DNA of 11,352 nucleotides from NCBI GenBank assembly GCA_028718045.1, contig JAQUMQ010000024.1, positions 1 to 11,352 of the forward strand. Direction: 5' to 3'. The translations under genes were made by a program, and so were the position numbers. The notes below the pieces were generated by a model. That model saw only the letters and a program-made list of their open reading frames with translations, did no database searches and was not told the origin of the DNA. Shown piece by piece: positions 1 to 6,457 of this stretch; the first letter of the stretch is position 1, and each line of letters begins with the position of its first letter. The DNA is from Actinomycetota bacterium (GTDB lineage: Bacteria > Actinomycetota > Humimicrobiia > Humimicrobiales > Humimicrobiaceae).

Positions 1-390
1 GACTAATAGGTGAATACATTATTTACAATAGATTTTCAAAAGAAATATTTAAATATATAAAAATTTCATTTGATAGGTTTTACCGAAAGGGGAAAAAGGA
101 AAGCAATGAAATTTTTCGGAAATGTATTTGATAAAAAGGAATTGGTTAAAATAATAGATGACATAACTCAACTTGGTAGCACTAAATTAGATGAAATAGT
201 TGACGGGATAGGCAAGGAGATAAGGGTGACAAATTTAAAACACCCGCTGGAATTGATATGAATGTTCTAATTGTCAGGGGAATGGATATTTCAAACATGT
301 CAGGGTAAATCAGTCAAATACAGGTTGGAATTTAATATACTTAAAAATAATGAGGATATAAAAAATCTAAGAAAATATTTAAAACAATAA
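1..390 (+). pseudogene. Broken 3' part of an unidentified gene
   Basis: No intact gene fits here, but coding-like text is spread over several frames. Frame 3 is open from position 3 to about 134. Frame 1 is open from 70 to a TGA at 259-261 and includes GNVFDKKELVKIIDDI and KLDEIVDGIGKEIRV. A different frame then reads TPAGIDMNVLIVRGMDIS up to a stop near 308. Frame 1 resumes with GKSVKYRLEFNILKNNED and stops at TAA 388-390. The final stop lies 18 nt before the GTG of the M24 gene, the usual spacing for an upstream operon neighbour. The simplest reading is a gene 3' end carrying at least two frameshifts. The pattern of the last 60 residues loosely recalls the C-terminal part of saccharopine-dehydrogenase-like proteins, but this is weak and I do not assign it. 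Sequencing indels could also produce this picture. Confidence 0.5.
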
Positions 391-408
391 AAAAAGGAGT
401 ATCAAACT

Positions 409-1650
409 GTGTACGATTTAAAAAATAAAAATTTGTTATTTGATATAAAAAGGCTTTTAGAAGAAATGGAAATAAAAAAGATAGATGCAGTATTGGCTTC
501 AAATGAAAATTCAGCTTATCTTAGTGGATATTTTACTAATACATGGTCATGGGAAATAGCATATCTGCAGATATTAAACAGGGAACATGAAGGTACAAAT
601 TATACTGTTTTTACTGTTGTTCCTAAAGATCTTGTAAATAAAGAGCCATTCATAGTGGAAAGCTATCATAAAAGGGAATATGTTAAAAGTTGTGATTTAT
701 GGATTAAGAATATAAAGTGTTACAGCACCAATAGGAAAAATGTTTATAATCCTCCTGAAAAAATCAGAAAAAATTGTTTGTTCCAGGAAAGTATCGATAT
801 TAAAAATTCCCCTATCGAGGCTGTGGCCGAGGGTCTTAAAGAACAGGGATTGGAAAAAGGAAGAATTGGTATTGAAGGTGATAAGCTGCCTTCGAGATTC
901 TTAAGTGAGTTTAAAAGCCTCTTGCCAATGGTTGAATTTATTGATGTCTCAGAAATTTATAACAATATGAGAGCAATCAAGACAGAAGAAGAAATTAAAA
1001 GAATGAGAGAGGTATATAGAGTAGCTGAAAAATCATATAATATCTTGTTTCCAACCATAAAACCTGGTATGACTCCATATGAAATATTTATTAAACAGAT
1101 GAATATCATTTTAGAAAATCAATGCACAATGAATTTTCAGCATTGTAATTTTAGTGGAGCTAATGACTTTGCCGTTGCTGCAGAAGCTGACCGAAAAATA
1201 AAAAATAATGATTACGGAGTTTTTGATGTGGGAGTCTGGAAAAATGGATATCAAACAGATTTTGCGAGAGTAGCTTCGATAGGAGAACCAGAAGATAAAA
1301 TTAAAAAAATTTACGACATTGTATTAGGTGCAAGAAGAAAAATCATTAAAAATTTAGAACCAGGACTTAAGGGCAGAGAATTATTTTTTATTGGAGCAAA
1401 ATATCTTGAGGATAAAGGTTATTGCCCTGCTATTAATTGCATGGGGCACGGATTAGGTATAGGTATGCATGAATTTCCTTTTATCAGCGCTAATGATGAA
1501 ACGGAAATTAAGATAGGGAATACTATTGTAATCGAAATATATGTAGAAGCTAAAGGCGTAGGACCATTTTTATTAGAAGATGCAGGATTGGTTTCTGAAA
1601 AAGGTTGGGAAAGTTTGACTACTTTAACTGATGAATTAATTATTTTATAA
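409..1650 (+). CDS. M24-family metallopeptidase-like protein (Xaa-Pro peptidase/creatinase fold)
   Basis: Cytoplasmic 413-aa protein with a creatinase-type N-terminal domain (about residues 8-185) and a pita-bread catalytic domain (about 190-410), a normal length for prolidases and creatinases. The five dinuclear metal ligands of M24 peptidases are visible: D273 in FDVGVW, D284 in YQTDFARV, H347 in MGHGLGIGMHEFP, E376 in VIEIYVE and E390 in LLEDAGLV. Retained ligands argue against creatinase, which lacks them. However, the stretch after SGAN (residues 249-262) contains no histidine, although peptidases of this family carry a conserved substrate-pocket His there. The usual EPG after the fourth ligand is also changed to EIY. 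Proline-specific peptidase activity is therefore uncertain. The start is GTG, 9 nt after AGGAG (395-399). The last codons lie inside the 92-bp repeat. No signal peptide or membrane segment is seen. It is the first intact gene of the run and may cleave a C-N bond of the cluster's substrate (inference). Confidence 0.88.
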   Translation: MYDLKNKNLLFDIKRLLEEMEIKKIDAVLASNENSAYLSGYFTNTWSWEIAYLQILNREHEGTNYTVFTVVPKDLVNKEPFIVESYHKREYVKSCDLWIKNIKCYSTNRKNVYNPPEKIRKNCLFQESIDIKNSPIEAVAEGLKEQGLEKGRIGIEGDKLPSRFLSEFKSLLPMVEFIDVSEIYNNMRAIKTEEEIKRMREVYRVAEKSYNILFPTIKPGMTPYEIFIKQMNIILENQCTMNFQHCNFSGANDFAVAAEADRKIKNNDYGVFDVGVWKNGYQTDFARVASIGEPEDKIKKIYDIVLGARRKIIKNLEPGLKGRELFFIGAKYLEDKGYCPAINCMGHGLGIGMHEFPFISANDETEIKIGNTIVIEIYVEAKGVGPFLLEDAGLVSEKGWESLTTLTDELIIL

Positions 1651-1720
1651 ATAATATTAAATTTTGAAAGGGCAATCAGGATGATATTAGAAAATGACAT
1701 CATTTCAAGTAAATCGTTTA
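1629..1720. repeat. 92-bp direct repeat, copy 1
   Basis: This block is identical at every base to 3002-3093, with an offset of 1373 bp. With one mismatch (1628 versus 3001) the match extends left to 1623. It spans the last codons of the M24 gene (DELIIL and stop), the spacer with its GAAAGGG ribosome binding site, and an ATG at 1681 followed by the first codons of an aminotransferase (MILENDIISSKSF). Right of 1720 the two copies diverge at once but remain recognisably related for about five codons. No terminal inverted repeats or transposase accompany it. Confidence 0.97.
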
Positions 1721-1740
1721 AGGAAAGAACAGGTATATGA
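1681..1740 (+). pseudogene. 19-codon 5' stub of the aminotransferase gene
   Basis: The ATG at 1681 has the same GAAAGGG ribosome binding site, 8 nt upstream, as the intact aminotransferase at 3054. The stub reads MILENDIISSKSFKERTGI and then stops. Residues 1-13 equal the intact protein; residues 14-18 (KERTG) match its IERVG in part, so this is a diverged aminotransferase start rather than a chance ORF. The stop TGA at 1738-1740 overlaps the ATG (1737-1739) of the URO-D gene. If translated, the stub would act as a leader peptide coupling ribosomes into that gene. It may equally be an inert recombination scar. Confidence 0.8.
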
Positions 1741-2816
1741 AAAAAATTATTGATGTCAATAAAATAATTGACGATTATAAGAGAAAAGAGGATGAACGAT
1801 TTGAAAGAATATCGGAATTTGAAAAAGGTAAAATACCATATCTTTTATCTTTTCAAGAATCCAAGAGTTATATAAATCATTGTAATAATATTGAGGATAG
1901 TTTCTTAGCTAATTTATCAGATTTTAATAATACTTTGAATCTTCCTTCAGAAACATTACCTTTTCTTGAGCCATGGTTTGGAGTCGGAATTATAGCAGAA
2001 GCTTTTGGAAGTAAATATTATTGGTGGGAAAAAGAAGCTCCTACTTGTCATGCAATTTTTGACAAATTAATAGAGCTAGATAACATATCTGTAATTAGTA
2101 CTAAAATGATTAATATGGTATTAGATGCTATAGTGTATTTTAAAAATAAAACAAATAACATGCTTCCAATTTGTATGACCGATATACAATCTGCTATTGA
2201 TACAGCTATATTGATTTTAGATCCCTGCGAAGTTCTTACATCTACTTATACAGAAACAAAAAGTTTGCATAAAGTTCTTAAGAAACTGAACAATCTCACA
2301 ATTAAATTTGCAAAGCTACAATCTGAAATATTAGAACGAACATTGGCATTACCTGGGCATGGTTTTTATTTCAGTACGATAAAGGGGAATGGCATTGCAT
2401 TAAGTGATGATTGTCTCGCAATTTCATCTCCCGATATTAATAATAATTTTCTCTTACCTTATGATTATGAGTTTGGGAAAGAATTTGGAAGTGTCGCTAT
2501 GCATTCTTGCGGAAATTGGAGTCACTCAATGGGGTTGTTACCAAAATCAAGATACGTTTCAGCTATAGATTGTGTTTTAGAAGGAGGTAATGATGTTTCA
2601 TTTAACATTCCTGAAGTAATTAGAGATTCATTCAAAAAAACAAATATAATAGTTCAAGTCAGAATCAACCCAGAAGTAGATGAAAGCATAAAAGCACTTA
2701 ACAGATTATTGCATGAAGATTTGAAATTAGTTGTTTGCTCTATTGTCGATACAAAGAATCATAGTTATCAATTTAAAAAGCTAAAACGAATATTAGAGAA
2801 TTTCTATAATAAATAA
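1737..2816 (+). CDS. URO-D superfamily protein (corrinoid/thiol methyltransferase-like) 1
   Basis: 359-aa cytoplasmic protein of the uroporphyrinogen-decarboxylase superfamily, with the order of motifs found in its methyltransferase-like branch: TDIQSAIDTA in the middle, then LSDDCLAISSPD, then FGSVAMHSCGNW near residues 250-260. H256-S-C258 has the H-x-C form used for zinc/thiol binding in MtaA-type methyltransferases; a possible third ligand is C279. True HemE decarboxylase is unlikely, since no other haem-synthesis gene is near and the HSCGN motif belongs to the other branch. The natural substrate is unknown. The ATG overlaps the stop of the aminotransferase stub (ATGA), and AAGGAAAG at about 1720-1727 is its ribosome binding site. 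The gene lies entirely between the two 92-bp repeats, so it is the cargo of the rearranged segment and probably arrived or was trapped separately from its neighbours. The 236 bp that follow hold M24 debris. Confidence 0.85.
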   Translation: MKKIIDVNKIIDDYKRKEDERFERISEFEKGKIPYLLSFQESKSYINHCNNIEDSFLANLSDFNNTLNLPSETLPFLEPWFGVGIIAEAFGSKYYWWEKEAPTCHAIFDKLIELDNISVISTKMINMVLDAIVYFKNKTNNMLPICMTDIQSAIDTAILILDPCEVLTSTYTETKSLHKVLKKLNNLTIKFAKLQSEILERTLALPGHGFYFSTIKGNGIALSDDCLAISSPDINNNFLLPYDYEFGKEFGSVAMHSCGNWSHSMGLLPKSRYVSAIDCVLEGGNDVSFNIPEVIRDSFKKTNIIVQVRINPEVDESIKALNRLLHEDLKLVVCSIVDTKNHSYQFKKLKRILENFYNK

Positions 2817-2851
2817 TACTTGATGACTTTAATTAACATAAACATTTATTT

Positions 2852-3023
2852 AATAACGAAAATGAGAAAAGGGAATTTGCAATTGGCAGCATCATTGTCA
2901 TTGATATATATATTATAGATCAATAACATCATAACATTGCTTCTACCGCAGGATGCTGGATTGATTATTAAAAAAGGCTGGTAAAGTTCAGGTTTTTTAA
3001 TTGATGAATTAATTATTTTATAA
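2852..3023 (+). pseudogene. Decayed 3' end of a second M24 peptidase gene
   Basis: Reading from 2852 gives NENEKREFAIGSIIVIDIYI, which aligns with the end of the intact M24 protein (NDETEIKIGNTIVIEIYV). A shift of frame and a stop follow. From about 2950 a second frame reads QDAGLIIKKGW, then an in-frame stop, then LIDELIIL and the TAA at 3021-3023, against the intact EDAGLVSEKGWESL and DELIIL. The fragment therefore covers roughly the last 57 codons, with one frameshift and at least one nonsense codon. Its last 22 bp lie in the 92-bp repeat and are identical to the intact gene, whereas the rest is clearly diverged. The AT-rich stretch inside it contains TTGGCA (2883-2888) and TATATA (2907-2912) spaced by 18 bp, a weak promoter candidate for the aminotransferase. 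Between 2817 and 2851 I see nothing. Confidence 0.82.
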
Positions 3024-3093
3024 ATAATATTAAATTTTGAAAGGGCAATCAGGATGATATTAGAAAATGACATCATTTCAAGTAAATCGTTTA
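3002..3093. repeat. 92-bp direct repeat, copy 2
   Basis: Exact copy of 1629-1720. Here it joins the tail of the decayed M24 fragment to the intact aminotransferase gene, and supplies that gene's ribosome binding site (GAAAGGG, 3039-3045), start codon (3054) and first 13 codons. Recombination with copy 1 would remove 1373 bp and leave the M24 stop 30 nt from the aminotransferase ATG. Confidence 0.97.
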
Positions 3094-4226
3094 TTGAAAG
3101 GGTTGGTTCAAGGATAATGTACGAAAAAGGAGCTAAATTGAAAAACGACAATTGCGATGTCATTAACTTGCTGCCTTATCCTAAACGTGACTTTCCTGAT
3201 GATTTTTTTGACTATTCAAAAGAAATGATAATAAAGCAAAATAATGCTCCTTCTGACGGTATACCTGAACTTAGAGAAGAATTAAGTAAACTGGTATTTT
3301 CAGAAACAGGTATAAAAATAAATTCAGAAGACAATGTGCTCATTACAAATGGAGGCATGCATGGATTAACGATAACCTTTAAAAGTATTTTAGATCCTGG
3401 AGATGAAGTATTAATTTTTGCACCATGTTATTTCTTTGAAGGAATAATAAGGCTTGCTGGAGGCGTACCAGTTTATATAGATCTAAATGAGAGCGATGAA
3501 TATGCATATGATTTTAAACGTCTGGAATCTGCTGTTACAAAAAATACAAAAGCAATATTACTAAACAGCCCAACCAATCCGACAGGTTATGTCGTAACAC
3601 AAAATGATATTGACCAGATTTCAAGAATAGCAGATAAATATGGTTTGTTCATTATCTCAGATGAATCTTATGACAAAATGATTTATGACGGCTACAGGAA
3701 TATCAGTATTTTAGAGAATGAAATAGTCAGGGATAGAGTGATACTTATTCGTAGTTTTACAAAATCATTTGCTTTACCTGGTTGGAGGATCGGGTTTGTG
3801 ATAGCGCAAAAAAGTATGAAATCTTTGCTGCAGAAAATATTAGAATGGGATGTATTGTATTGTAATTATTTCTCACAGCAGATTGCATTAAAAGTAATTA
3901 AAATATCTGAACATTGGCTGAAAGGTTCATGTGAAGAGTTTCAACGCAACAGAGATATTATATTTAACTACTTATCGGAAAGTAAAATATTTAGCGCTGT
4001 TAAACCTAAAGGAAATCCATTTGTTTTTCTTAATATAAGTAAAACACCATATAGCTGTGAAGAAGTTTCACAGATACTTCTTACAAAGTATGGTATCCCA
4101 TCTGTTCCTGGAAAATTTCATAGGTCAGACAAACATGTTCGTATAGCATTTGGTGGGGATGAAGACTTGATAAGAGAATGTGTAAACAGACTTAAAATGG
4201 CTGAAAAGTATCTGAAAAATAGGTGA
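3054..4226 (+). CDS. PLP-dependent class I/II aminotransferase
   Basis: 390-aa fold-type I aminotransferase, of normal length. It should exchange an amino group between an amino acid and a 2-oxo acid in the cytoplasm. Key residues are all visible: NSPTNPTG (171-178) with N175 contacting the cofactor ring, D203 and Y206 in DESYDKM, the Schiff-base lysine K237 in SFTKSFALPGWRIGF, and the substrate-carboxylate arginine R363 in HVRIAFGG. The layout resembles subgroup I enzymes related to aspartate and aromatic aminotransferases; the exact substrate cannot be read from sequence. The start is ATG 8 nt after GAAAGGG. The same start region is duplicated upstream at 1681, so translation initiation is fixed by the repeat. 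The next gene begins 6 nt after the stop. Before the rearrangement it probably followed the M24 gene directly, which suggests the two act on the same pathway. Confidence 0.95.
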   Translation: MILENDIISSKSFIERVGSRIMYEKGAKLKNDNCDVINLLPYPKRDFPDDFFDYSKEMIIKQNNAPSDGIPELREELSKLVFSETGIKINSEDNVLITNGGMHGLTITFKSILDPGDEVLIFAPCYFFEGIIRLAGGVPVYIDLNESDEYAYDFKRLESAVTKNTKAILLNSPTNPTGYVVTQNDIDQISRIADKYGLFIISDESYDKMIYDGYRNISILENEIVRDRVILIRSFTKSFALPGWRIGFVIAQKSMKSLLQKILEWDVLYCNYFSQQIALKVIKISEHWLKGSCEEFQRNRDIIFNYLSESKIFSAVKPKGNPFVFLNISKTPYSCEEVSQILLTKYGIPSVPGKFHRSDKHVRIAFGGDEDLIRECVNRLKMAEKYLKNR

Positions 4227-4232
4227 TATATT

Positions 4233-5288
4233 ATGAATATGAGTAAATTGATCAAGAATGCGGCATGGGGGAGAAAAAATGAGAGAATCCCTTTTACTAT
4301 ATATGATTCTTTCATACCTGAAAAAGTGGACCAAAAGGTATTACACGAAAAAGGGATTGGCATAATTAAAAAATCAATGGATTTTAAAATCGAATACCCC
4401 GATGTTGAAATAAATATAAATAGGTATAAAGAAAGTGGAAAAATAATAGAGGAGACAATATGGAAAACTCCGTGGGGAGATTTAAACCAATTAAGTAGAT
4501 ATGAAGGAAATTATGGAAGTTTTTTTACTTACAAATTCCTTGTCGAAAAAATTAAGGACGTGAATATACTTTGCAATGTAATGGAAAATTGTATTGTGAA
4601 AGCAAACTTCGATGATTATTACAAACTTAATAAAGATTTGGGGAATAAGGGTGTTGTATTTTCCTATACCGAAAGGACGCCTTTTCAGCTTTTGCTTAAT
4701 ATATATGCCGGTCCGATAAATCTGTCTTTTTTATTATTCGATTTTCCGGACGAGGTCGAAAAGTTGATAAAGATACTTCAACAAAGGGAAGAAAGAATGA
4801 TAGAAATACTGATAGATTCTCCTGCTGAACTTATTTGGATACCAGATACAATAACAGCTCCCTTAATTGGCCGCGATAATTTTAAAAAATATAACTGCAT
4901 AAGTTATCTTAAATACCATGACGAACTTTCAGGTTCAGGTAAGAAAATAATGGTTCATATGGATGGTGTTTTAAGTTCAATATCTGATATTATTGCAAAA
5001 TCTCCCGTTAATATAATTGAAGGTTTTACGCCACCTCCAATGGGTGATTTAAGTATATCGGAAGCAAGAAATCTTTGGTTGGATAAATCATTATGGTTAA
5101 ATTTTACGCCATCAGTATTTTTACAAGAGTGGGATATAATAAAAAATTATACAGTCGAACTTATTAATGAAAACAAAGATAGGCCAGGATTTTTGATTGG
5201 TATTACCGAAAACTTTCCGTTAGAACATTGGGAAAAGACATCTTCGGCAATTATATCTGCTATCAATGAGGCACATGATATTTTCTAA
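4233..5288 (+). CDS. URO-D superfamily protein 2, lacking the HxC cysteine
   Basis: 351-aa protein of the uroporphyrinogen-decarboxylase superfamily (COG0407-like). Family landmarks are a central KTPWGDL, then KIMVHMDG at about residues 239-245, EGFTPPPMGDLSISEAR shortly after, and ITENFPLEHW near the C-terminus. In the methyltransferase branch the equivalent of VHMDG is usually H-x-C-G; here it is H242-M-D244-G, so the zinc/thiol cysteine is replaced by aspartate. The protein may bind a different metal, use another chemistry, or partner the neighbouring paralogue. It follows the aminotransferase by 6 nt, with AGGTGA (4220-4225) as ribosome binding site spanning that gene's stop, and precedes URO-D protein 3 by 24 nt. 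An in-frame ATG at 4239 is an alternative start. No membrane segment is seen. The substrate is unknown. Confidence 0.82.
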   Translation: MNMSKLIKNAAWGRKNERIPFTIYDSFIPEKVDQKVLHEKGIGIIKKSMDFKIEYPDVEININRYKESGKIIEETIWKTPWGDLNQLSRYEGNYGSFFTYKFLVEKIKDVNILCNVMENCIVKANFDDYYKLNKDLGNKGVVFSYTERTPFQLLLNIYAGPINLSFLLFDFPDEVEKLIKILQQREERMIEILIDSPAELIWIPDTITAPLIGRDNFKKYNCISYLKYHDELSGSGKKIMVHMDGVLSSISDIIAKSPVNIIEGFTPPPMGDLSISEARNLWLDKSLWLNFTPSVFLQEWDIIKNYTVELINENKDRPGFLIGITENFPLEHWEKTSSAIISAINEAHDIF

Positions 5289-5312
5289 AGATTAAGATGA
5301 AAGGAAGCATAA

Positions 5313-6422
5313 ATGACTTCAAGAGAAAGACTGCTAAACATGTATATATTAAAAGATGTCGATAGAAAACCGATAAGCCCGTTTATTCATATCAATTTTG
5401 TCAGAAATTTTTATAAAGACGAAAATATCGATTTATTAACAAAAACAATTGATGTTTATAGATATTTTGGTTTTGATATTGTTCACAGAAATTGTTCGCC
5501 TATTTACGATGAAAGTTTGATAAGTAATAAGATATGGAAAGTTTCAAAAGCTATGTATCAAAAAAACCAAGAAGAAAAAGAAGAAATAATGACTATTTCT
5601 ACCCCTGACGGAGAGTTAACCCAAAAAAAAATATTTCGTAAAACCTCGCAATATATGTGGGAGGAAGCTATAAAAGAGTTCTTAATTAAGGATGAAAATG
5701 ATTTTAAGTTATTTGTTAAGTATCAGCCTTGTGTTTCAAATATTGATAGTAAAAATCTTAAACAGTTAAAAGAAATTATCGGTGATGACGGCATAACTGC
5801 TCCTTGGGTACCTGGTGCTGTAGGTATGGTGGTAAATTATAGAAGTTTTCAGGATGTTCTTGTCGATGCTTTGGTTAAGGAAAATTTTTATAAAAGTTAT
5901 ATGGATTATTTTGCAAACAGATGTTTTGAAATAAATTTACTGGTTTCAAAGGCAGGTGCAGATATCCTTAGCTATAATGCAAATATTGCAAATTCAAGAG
6001 TTGTAAGCCCATCATTTTTTAAATCATATATCATGCCTTATGAAGAATATATACTGAAAAAGCTAAAGGAGAATAAAATATTGGTAAATTATCATAACTG
6101 CGGACCTTCTGCAAATCTGTTGCCTACATATAATGAGATGAGTATGAGGGGATATGAAAGTCTTGCCGAATATCCTTTAGGAGATACTAATCTCGATCAA
6201 GCTTTATCGATTTTTTCAGAAGATAAAGTATTATCTGGCAATATAGATCAAGTATTTTTTTTAAAGACAGCTTCACCAAAGCAAGTAGAGGATAAAGTAA
6301 AAAATACTATAAATAAGGTTAAGCATAGAAAAAATTTTATTATTGCTACCACTGATTATATCGGAGAAGACATACCTATTAAAAACATAGAAGCATTTGC
6401 CAAATGCATAAAATATCTTTGA
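5313..6422 (+). CDS. URO-D superfamily protein 3 (MtaA/CmuA-like methyltransferase homologue)
   Basis: 369-aa protein that matches the methyltransferase branch of the URO-D superfamily best of the three here. It starts with TSRERLLN, has the typical STPDGELTQKKIF near residues 95-107, AGADILSYNANIANSR and SPSFFKSYIMPYEEYI in the second half, and LVNYHNCGPSANLLP with H261-N-C263 as the presumed zinc ligands. The C-terminus DIPIKNIEAFAKCIKYL resembles the family's closing segment. Family members such as MtaA, MtbA and CmuA move methyl groups between a corrinoid protein and a thiol, or from a methylated substrate to cobalamin. No corrinoid-binding (B12) protein gene is present in this window, so a partner would have to be elsewhere or the reaction differs. 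Ribosome binding site AAAGGAAG lies a few bases before the ATG. The gene is 35 nt before the M19 gene. Confidence 0.86.
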   Translation: MTSRERLLNMYILKDVDRKPISPFIHINFVRNFYKDENIDLLTKTIDVYRYFGFDIVHRNCSPIYDESLISNKIWKVSKAMYQKNQEEKEEIMTISTPDGELTQKKIFRKTSQYMWEEAIKEFLIKDENDFKLFVKYQPCVSNIDSKNLKQLKEIIGDDGITAPWVPGAVGMVVNYRSFQDVLVDALVKENFYKSYMDYFANRCFEINLLVSKAGADILSYNANIANSRVVSPSFFKSYIMPYEEYILKKLKENKILVNYHNCGPSANLLPTYNEMSMRGYESLAEYPLGDTNLDQALSIFSEDKVLSGNIDQVFFLKTASPKQVEDKVKNTINKVKHRKNFIIATTDYIGEDIPIKNIEAFAKCIKYL

Positions 6423-6457
6423 TTAATAATTAAAAGTTTAATTATAGGAGTAACCAT

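Noticed and set aside
409..1650. Creatinase (creatine amidinohydrolase)
   Set aside because: Length and fold fit, but creatinase lacks the dinuclear metal ligands, and all five are present here.
1419..1703. Minus-strand open frame, with a similar one at 2846-3163 sharing the same N-terminal half
   Set aside because: The shared sequence is only the antisense of the 92-bp repeat and the M24 tails; neither has a ribosome binding site and both oppose well-supported genes or remnants.
1629..3093. Insertion sequence or composite transposon explaining the repeats
   Set aside because: There is no transposase and no terminal inverted repeat, and 92 bp is far longer than target-site duplications. The repeats contain gene ends, which fits homologous recombination instead.
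1737..6422. Genuine uroporphyrinogen decarboxylase (HemE)
   Set aside because: Motifs such as HSCGN and HNCG belong to the methyltransferase-like branch, three copies in one operon make no sense for haem synthesis, and no other haem gene is near.
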